64,000 nucleotides of DNA from Lophius americanus (lineage: Eukaryota > Chordata > Actinopteri > Lophiiformes > Lophiidae): positions 2,323,001 to 2,387,000 of the forward strand of contig JBBDHG010000061.1 in assembly GCA_037951165.1 (NCBI GenBank), given 5' to 3'. Positions 56,967 through 64,000 of the stretch are shown here, one piece after another. Each line of letters begins with the position of its first letter. The first letter of the stretch is position 1. A model generated the notes under the pieces. That model saw nothing but the letters and a program-made list of their open reading frames with translations, was not told where the DNA came from and made no database searches. The position numbers and the translations under genes were made by a program.

Positions 56967-59094
56967 TTATACGTTGCACTCTTCTCATAAGCTCCTCCCC
57001 TTTTGATATGTAGCCAAGATGTTGACCACTTAAGGTAAAAGGTTCAAATTTTGGGCCATTTTGACTATGACACCCAGGTAATCATGCCATTTTACTATTG
57101 TATCAATGTTTACATAAGGTGCGCATGGAAGACTATGGTTGCTGATAGATACAAGGTTTAAAGTGTAAATGTCTATTTTAAATAAGTGAATGTAGTATAA
57201 AGGAGCCTATATACTCTCAAACTGGATAGGTCAAGTAAGTAAGTGCATGATTTGAGACACAACACAAGGGTTGGAGAACGCCATAGCTGCAGGATGGGCA
57301 TTGAAAGGGTTTTTACTATGATGTAGTCTAAACGTATACATTTACACTCCAACACGGATTATTTCCTTTCACACAGTCACCATTCAATTCTACTGGAACA
57401 AGAAAGTTCTTCTGCTTCTGCTCAGTAGCAGTCTCTCTGCTTTCATTCCCTTTCTCTTTCCTATACAATGTCAAAGTGCAAACATGTTTTATTTCGTAAA
57501 TGATCACTTCGAGGAAATTAAGGCTGTATAACAAGAAGACTCGTGTAGGAGTTGGCCTGGCTTTAGCCTTTCCCGTTGTTTACGGGTACTGGCAGAAGAC
57601 TGTCACATAATAAAAGCGCAAATGGAAGTAGATCACTGCGGTTCCATGATTTCAAACCATTTTAGTCCCAAGAGCAGATATTAACCTTTACTAGAGTAAC
57701 CAATGACAGAGCTTCCTGCCATATACTGTGCACGTGTTTTCTCACACACTGCACCACGAAACACACACACATACACACAAATACACACACACGTACACAC
57801 ACACAGCAGCCTTAGGGATGCATATAAAGGAAATCCACTGATCAAGCATTTTTTGCACTGACCAAATTGGTTTTGACTTTAGTATTTAATTATGTTTAGA
57901 GTTTTAGCATCCAATGATTAAAAATGCTGGTAGGCGTGGATAGATTGTTGAGTTTTTGAGGTTCACCTGAATGCAACATGAAGTTCCTGATGACAAACAG
58001 GAGCTTTGCATACAAAAGCAGTGTGTTTTTCACAATTTTTGAGGTGCATAAGATAGTCCAAGATTTACTCATGAAATGGAACATGTATCTGCATTTGGCC
58101 CTTGGCGAGAATAATTTGGTTCCCTGCAAACACACTATCCCACAATTCCACAGGCACAGCTAGTGCTGTCTTTCTGATCTGTCACATGCAGGTCAGATGT
58201 AATGACTGAGTCCGCTGTAACTTGTAACTTGTTCGGCACGATGAGGCTCATTTGCTGATGTTGTGTTGCATGTCACCCACCCTGGTTCACCCTGCACATC
58301 CGGTATGTCGTGTGTGTGTCATTTTCTCTTGCTACAGGCACAGTTGCTGTTTGGAGGATGGTATTGTTTGGCTTTCTTTTAGTCACACTCTATTTTTGTT
58401 GTTCCTCAAATGCAGCATGACTTCTAGCCTACGGCACACTGTACTAAAGTGACAGAATGCCAGTGCATGGGATTTGGGGTTTTGCATTTGTTTATATTTG
58501 TGGATGTGTCTGGGCCTGCAATCACTAAAACCTGTTGCACAATACGTGTAAATAAATGATTCAGTACCAGAAGGAATCTAATGGGGTTATCCTTTGTTCC
58601 CATCTCTGTCTGTCTCTGTGTGGGTTTGTGTGGCTGGGAGTTTATTTGCTTGCTTGTTTAGATGTTGCGAATATTGTTAATAAAATGGTTAAATAAGTGA
58701 CGGAGTCTTTTGGGCTCTTGATTTGCTGTCTTCCTCCACCGCTCAGTGCAGAGCATGCCTTGCACAGTAATTTTGGCTCTAGCTGGCTCGGGCCCCCTGA
58801 CAGGCTGACAAGGCGAGTGCTGTCTGTCAGGGGCCAGGTCTATTAAATGATCACAGACTTTCTTCCCCTGACGCCACTCTGGCTGAAAGGCCTGAGCTCC
58901 CTGCTGGATGCTGGCCCAGAGGTGTGTGTCTTTGGGCAAGCATGCATGAAATATATATCTTTGATCATATCTGACATTTTCAGTTGCTTTTTGTAGTGAC
59001 CTCAATCTCATTCTGATAATTCAGTAAATTAAATCTGTGTGTCTGCGTTTGTGTGTGTGTGTGTGTATGTGTGTGCTGTATCTAGGGTCTAGAT
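56967..59094. other. Unassigned intronic DNA with CA and TG microsatellites
   Basis: A (CA)n-rich block lies at about 57762-57804 and a (TG)n run at about 59050-59074. 58700-58930 is a GC-richer, repeat-free segment with a short imperfect inverted repeat (GGCCCCCTGACA at 58791-58802 against TGTCAGGGGCC at 58825-58835) and a 117-codon minus-strand frame without motifs. Confidence 0.4.
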
Positions 59095-59665
59095 TTATTG
59101 CATGTATACATATATCCCTGAAAAGTCCCTAGTCACCAGCATTGTAAAAGCAATCCCTGTGATTGACCTTCTCAAATTAAATGTGAATGTTTTTCCAAAA
59201 AACAGTGTTTTTGGTAAAAACATATCACCCCTCAGTGAGTAAATATTATATATTAGAGTAAAGTAGGATACACAACAGAGCTCCTCGGGTCGATACATAT
59301 TCAACAAATTTGATCAACGGTTAGGAAGTTATAACCGTTAAAATGCATTTTCCAGAAAAAAAACTCCCCCTAGTTAATAAAATATGACTTATTAGTGTAA
59401 ATCTCCTCGAGGTGATTCATGGACTATAGGATCAAATGTTGAGAAATGATGGCCCGAAAACTTTTGTGGGTTAATCTACCCCATGGTGTCAGAAATTTAC
59501 AACAGTTTCTCCCTAAATCAATCCAGTTCTTCCTTGCCTTAAGATCTATGGTGGTTTATAATTTAAAAAAGATCCCTGAAAAGGTTTTTGAGTTATCGTG
59601 TGAACACGAAAGGATTCGTGGCAGACGCAGCAATGACAATTCCAGAATAGCCTTAAATGTGCAGG
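59095..59665 (-). repeat. Dispersed repeat family R-A
   Basis: TACCCCATGGTGTCAGAAAT, TTACAACAGTTTCTCCCTAA and ATCAATCCAG parallel 18565-18615. AAAAAGATCCCTGAAAAGG and the end GACAATTCCAGAATAGCC parallel the neighbouring parts of 18340-18720. Another R-A-like unit precedes it (CCCCCTAGTTAATAAAATAT near 59365), so this locus also holds more than one unit. Confidence 0.6.
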
Positions 59666-60913
59666 AATAAAATTGTAAAGGATCTTACTCAGGTCCCAAA
59701 GTGTTGGTCATTATTTGAGAGTTTGCACTGATTCTCATCCACCGGTGTGAAGGCATCGAGGCGAGGACAGAGTGAAGCATGAATACAAACAGACATATAA
59801 AGGTTGTTGCTGCTACAGCCGGCAGGTCTTTGTTATGCAGTAAGCAGCATTCTGTGGCCGCTGTTTATTTTATACAGCTCCGTACAAGCTTCAACCAGTT
59901 CTATAGGTGGATGTTCTGGTTCTGTGTACAAGTGATACAAACCTGATGTGAGGTGTAACAAGGCTTGCTGCTTACCAAGCAAACACGCTGCCAGACCAGT
60001 GAACACCAAAAAAAAGAAGGTTTTGTTAACAACACCTTACACTCATCCTTTCCATTCTATCAAGTTTTTTTTAAACTTTCAGTCTTTCCAAAGCTGTTGA
60101 AAGGTTTCTACGCAATCACAGCTCCCCTGTCAGATTTGATATCTTATACTGCAGTTTCTGTAATGGTGTCATGACGAGGAGAACTAACAGAAGCTAGAAA
60201 ACTGTTATTTTCCTTTATTGATTCATCAAACCTTCTTTGAACTATTTATCAACGCCCTGTCTGAGTTTGCTTCATTTTGTTCTCACCCAGCCTGTGGTTG
60301 GAAAGCATGAGTTGTAAATGGCGAACTGACTGCTCCAGATGAATTAAAATCCAACGACAACAACACTGGATAACATCGCCGGTCTGATTGTGTTGGTGTG
60401 TGTCCCTGAGTCTGTAACCGCCATGCTTATATGTCTCTGTCACAGTCTTTACTTTAAACCATGTGATTTATTTACTTTCAAAAGTGAAAGGGGGATTAAA
60501 AAATATTGAGTCTTCTGCAGGGTATCTTTCTACCTGCCATAGGTCAGAAGGTCGATCAGGCTTTTGGATTAATGGCATTGCCATAGGTTTGATTGTTTGA
60601 TCTCTGACCCTTTGTGTCCACATGCAGTGTCAATCCAAATCCCAAATTGTTCCCAATGATTAGATAAGCAACTTGTAGAGTAGGCGACGTTTAAAAATGA
60701 GTGTGTGTTAAAATCAAAAGTAAGATGCACAGTATTTTGGGTAAGTCCTGTTTAGGTTGAATTTACTATTTAATTTAAGAAAAAGTAAGGGAAAAAAAGT
60801 TGCAACTGAAATATTTCCAACAGCTGATTTGAGAAAAAAAAGGGGGGGCAAGGAAGTGACCGAAATTTTAAAATGGTAAATCTTGTTTCATAGAAGTAAG
60901 CCTAATAGCGTTT

Positions 60914-60914
<1 letters not shown>
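59666..60914. other. Unassigned intronic DNA
   Basis: No gene or named repeat was recognised. Short frames only. Confidence 0.4.

Positions 60915-60959
<45 letters not shown>
60915..60959. repeat. (TG)n microsatellite
   Basis: An uninterrupted TG run of about 22 units. Confidence 0.97.
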
Positions 60960-60961
<2 letters not shown>

Positions 60962-62369
60962 CATTCATTGTGCATGGTCATGTGGTTGTGAGTGTCATTA
61001 ATCAAATGGAGTATTATTGTTTTCAGCATCTCACCCAAGACTGCATATTAGCATTTTAATGACATTACTCTCCTATTAATCTGCTTACCAGACAGCCACT
61101 GGTGCAACTTATAAAACAATCAAAGAAGTACTCTGATAAAAAGAAGAAGAAAAAAAAAGCAAGGCCATAAAGAGCGTAGGAGCAGTAATTAAAAAGCCAC
61201 TCTAATGAAAGAAATCTCATAAACAAGAAATAGGGTACAAATAATGGAAAAAGTGCATATGCTGCAGTCTTAAAGCAGACATGCAAGAAATAAATGGGTG
61301 CTTTTGCAGCACAAAGAGACTGTGTGGCGAAGCAAAGTCATACTCAACGCCTCCAGCCATACCCGCTATAATTGTATCTTAGCGAGTTCCCCCGAGCAGA
61401 AACAGAAGACTAAATTCAAGCTGCCGTCAACATGGGGATTGGGAAATTGTTTCCAAATTGTTGTTCATTTTTAAAACTATGCTAAAGTTTCTTTACTCTC
61501 TGAAGCATCTGAGGTGAAGTCAAGCCCTTCATCGTTGGGAGGCTGTTTAAGATTTTTCTTAAGCAAATGATGAGCTGATTAACCTTGGGCGCCGTGTCTA
61601 ATGAGTCTCTGAAATGCATTACACAGGGTGGAGGAGGACTTCGGGCGTCCACAATGATGAAGGGCAAGTGTGGCCCATGGGCTGCACGTTGCCACTGTTC
61701 CTTTTAATTATAGGCCCTTCTCTCCTTAATTTCATGATGATCATTATTTAATATTTATTTTCTGTTTGAACTGAGATAGAAAATGCTTTGTTTTCATTAT
61801 ATGTACCATAGCATAAATTTTGAATGCAGTGCGAAACATCAACATTAATTTCTGTATAAATGACGTGAACAGGCGTTAAAGAGGTGAATGCAACAAGACT
61901 GCCTCAGGATACACGCCAGTCGGCTACATTAAAACAAAGGATTTGTGAGCGTGTGCTTGTGCGTGTGTGTGTGGGTGCTTCTCTATGGAGATGTGTGTAG
62001 AATACAAAGATCGCTGAGTGTTTTGTTGCCTGTAACACTCACCGCTTAAAGGAGACACAGTCTAAGCAGTTGTTTTTCTTGAAGTTGTTCTTCTCATTAT
62101 TTTTAAATTAAGATTATATCCCACACAGCATATGATTTTATCAGGCAATAAGACATTAAGCTCACTTATTGTATTTTGCATTATCACCCTAACAAACTTG
62201 GCAACGTCGTGTGTGCTGATTATGTTTATTCATTTAGAGCTCACACAAGCTCTAATGCAACGTGTATTGCTGCTTAAACTGGTTATCTAAGTCGCTCCGT
62301 TGTTTTTTGTTTTCTAACGTATTTATTTTTCTCTGTTTTTACCTCTTGTTGTGGCACCTTCTTGTATTA
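60960..62369. other. Unassigned intronic DNA
   Basis: No repeat was recognised apart from a short (TG)n near 61960-61972. 61490-61700 is repeat-free and moderately GC-balanced. No exon was recognised. Confidence 0.35.
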
Positions 62370-62640
62370 TCTCCTTCCCAGGAATTAAAGCATCCTCTGC
62401 TCTTTTGCTCCTTGCAAATCTAATGGCTGTTTATCCAGCTTTTAATCCTTGATAAATTATTGAAGCGCCAAAAGTCATCAATCCAGTGGTAATCCTGTTT
62501 TAAACATTTTTACCTAATCATTAGCTGTGATGTTCAACTCTTCTCCTTTGCATTATGCAAGGTTATGCATGTTACTTAGAAAGTTGTACTCACTGTTATA
62601 AATTATTATGCAGGTCTACTAAAACCTTTCCCACGCAATT
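62370..62640. promoter_or_regulatory. Candidate conserved non-coding element (unproven)
   Basis: A repeat-free block dense in AT-core motifs typical of developmental enhancers: TTTGCATTATGCAAGGTTATGCAT at 62548-62571 (overlapping octamer/C-EBP-like half sites), ATAAATTATTATGCAGG near 62598, and CTAATCATTAGC at about 62514-62525, a near-palindromic homeodomain site. Composition is suggestive only. The call depends on cross-species conservation, which cannot be tested here. Confidence 0.25.
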
Positions 62641-62934
62641 GTCACTTCTAATGTAAATATGCTAATTCTTCATGAAATTCATAACATAATCTCACATACA
62701 TTTATTTGTTTTAACTGTTGTAACAATGCCATTGCGGTGTTTTGTTTTTTACAACCGTTACAAAACCAAACCTACCTGTGTCAGTCCTGGCCCTCCTATT
62801 TATGTACCACAGTCCTGTTACGCATTATGAGTTCTTTTTTCAATTTTTGGGTTTTACAATGTTGGCTGACATGCCATGAGTGATGATGATCAAAATGAAA
62901 TGGTAACTCCATGTAATCAAATTTCTTAACCAAT

Positions 62935-63440
62935 TGTTTACACCAACCAATGATGATATTATTTCCACCTGCTTGATTTCGTGTATGTCCCCGTTTTTGC
63001 TGCCAAAACCCTTCTGATACATTGATGTATGTCCTCCACAAGACCTTTGAAGGTGTACCATAGTACCTGCCCCCAAGACATTAGCAGCAGATCCCTTAAG
63101 TCCTCTAAGTTGTGAGGTTGGACTTCTACGGACCAAACCTGTTTTTCCATTACATCCGATAGATGTTTGATTGGATTGAGATCTGTGGATATTTGGAGGC
63201 CAAGTCAACATGTTTATTACACTTGCAAGATAACACTATCTTGCTGATAGAGACCTCTGCCATTAGGGAATAGACTTTCCATGAAGGGGTGTATGTGGTC
63301 TGCAACAGTATTGTGGTAGGTTGGACATCCACATAAACGGCCGGTTCCAAGGATTCTCAGCAGAATATTGACCAAAACATTAGAAGCCTTCCCCATCCTG
63401 TACATCATGGTACCATCATCTTCCTCCATTTTGTTGTTTC
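62935..63440 (-). mobile_element. Tc1-like transposase, 3' half, dead
   Basis: On the minus strand the text reads through the C-terminal half of a Tc1-like transposase. I see H-P-F-M-E-S-L-F-P-N-G-R-G-L-Y-Q-Q-D (second catalytic Asp retained, about 63240-63295), then D-L-N-P-I-K-H-L-S-D-V-M (about 63145-63185). There the third catalytic residue of the usual N-P-I-E-H-L-W motif is Lys (codon at 63166-63168). It continues N-L-E-D-L-R-D-L-L-L-M-S-W and R-R-V-L-A-A-K-T-G-T near the end. At least one frameshift lies near 63215. The 5' half and termini are not seen. Confidence 0.85.
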
Positions 63441-63904
63441 CAATTCATTGAACAACTAACAGAAACAATCCTGACAATGACAGCTATAAAATATATATAA
63501 GCATTGCAAATAGAGCAAGTAAATCAACACAAAAATGTTCATCTCGTTAGTTGTGAACACAGCTTTAGCCAACTGATGGTTGTACTAACAGGGAAACCCA
63601 ACTGATTGATTGATTGTCCTCACCAAGAAAAATATTAAAGGAAAAGTTATTTCTCTTTGAATGTTTATTAATTAACTTAGCATTCTAATGTAGAAAAATT
63701 ACAAGCATTTTGGTCCATTTTACTTTTCTAACAAATGATAATACTTTTATTGATATACTTCTTTCATGTTGAAATTTTGTATGTCATGGAAAAAAGTAAA
63801 TTTTAGTTTCACAATTATTAAATGTTTTGGTCATATCAAGTTACATAATTGTCTTTAGTAAGTCCTTACATGTTTTAATATGCCAAAAAAACAACTTACA
63901 CATC
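63441..63904. other. Unassigned intronic DNA
   Basis: AT-rich sequence with no recognised feature. Confidence 0.4.
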
Positions 63905-64000
63905 TAATGGGACTCTCTCAATAGCCGTGGCAATTGCTTCCCCTTCAATGGCCACTTTGACCTGCGGTGTCCCTCAGGGTTTCATTCTTGGCCCCCCTAC
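63905..64000 (+). mobile_element. LINE reverse transcriptase fragment at window edge
   Basis: The last bases read, in one + strand frame, A-T-L-T-C-G-V-P-Q-G-F-I-L-G-P-P. This is the conserved C-G-V-P-Q-G-S-x-L-G-P motif of non-LTR reverse transcriptases that precedes the Y-A-D-D box. The residues before it (N-G-T-L-S-I-A-V-A) are compatible with the same domain. The element continues beyond the window, and its 5' limit is uncertain. Orientation is opposite to copies A-C, and the sequence differs, so it is a separate insertion. Confidence 0.8.

Larger units (their letters stand above)
33197..64000 (+). other. cadm2: Presumed cadm2 intron 1 (continues beyond the window)
   Basis: From the donor at 33197 to the window end I recognise no further exon of cadm2 (no Ig-domain coding text such as C-x-V-D or L-Q-W-S-N-P) and no other host gene. 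Mammalian CADM2 has a first intron of hundreds of kilobases, so a long exon-free stretch is expected. Individual repeats inside it are listed separately. An alternative short second exon cannot be excluded by eye. Confidence 0.55.

Noticed and set aside
58658..59011. 117-codon minus-strand frame over a GC-richer block
   Set aside because: No motif found; the sequence could equally be a non-coding element, and nothing supports translation.
1..64000. CRISPR array, bacterial operon, phage or endogenous retrovirus
   Set aside because: No regularly spaced direct repeats with unique spacers, no prokaryotic gene organisation, and no LTR, gag or env-like text; the tandem repeats are eukaryotic micro- and minisatellites.
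1..64000. Host tRNA, rRNA or snRNA genes
   Set aside because: The only tRNA-like text belongs to SINE heads with diverged boxes followed by SINE bodies; no complete cloverleaf was seen.

Overview
The window looks like nuclear DNA from a ray-finned (teleost) fish. There are no bacterial-style gene arrays. The DNA is AT-rich and mostly non-coding, and it carries decayed L2-clade LINEs, Tc1-like transposon remnants, tRNA-derived SINEs, and long (TG)n, (TATG)n and (CT)n repeats. The species cannot be named from the sequence.

Only one host gene feature is well supported: a first coding exon on the + strand at about 33136-33196. It follows a CCAAT/GC-box promoter-like block and a roughly 400-nt leader without any ATG. 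It encodes a 20-residue signal-peptide start and ends in a phase-1 splice donor. Length, intron phase and several residues match the start of the synaptic cell adhesion molecule CADM2 (SynCAM2, nectin-like 3), so I call it exon 1 of a teleost cadm2. CADM2 has a very long first intron in mammals. That would explain why I recognise no further exon in the remaining 31 kb, which I treat as intron 1.

Layout. 1-32 kb is 5' flank or intergenic DNA. It holds a Tc1 remnant (about 1-1.85 kb), a dispersed repeat (5.7-6.5 kb), a SINE (7.5 kb), L2 copy A (10.2-11.8 kb), a 237-bp-period minisatellite inside a TG-rich block (15.8-17.0 kb), further SINE and LINE-tail fragments, and L2 copy B (26.8-29.6 kb) lodged inside a (TATG)n array. 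A SINE and a non-autonomous DNA transposon (31.2-32.4 kb) lie next to the promoter. 32.7-33.2 kb is the promoter and exon 1. 33.2-64 kb is intronic, with four more Tc1 remnants, a MITE-like element, a (CT)n tract, L2 copy C (52.7-55.2 kb) and, at the right edge, the start of another LINE reverse transcriptase on the + strand.

All the mobile elements look dead, with frameshifts, deletions or lost catalytic residues. Most other open frames are short and low-complexity, or lie inside repeats, and I do not annotate them as genes. I did not find an undescribed biological system. The most useful observations are the cadm2 first exon and promoter, the nested LINE-in-microsatellite structure, and the recent 237-bp minisatellite expansion.
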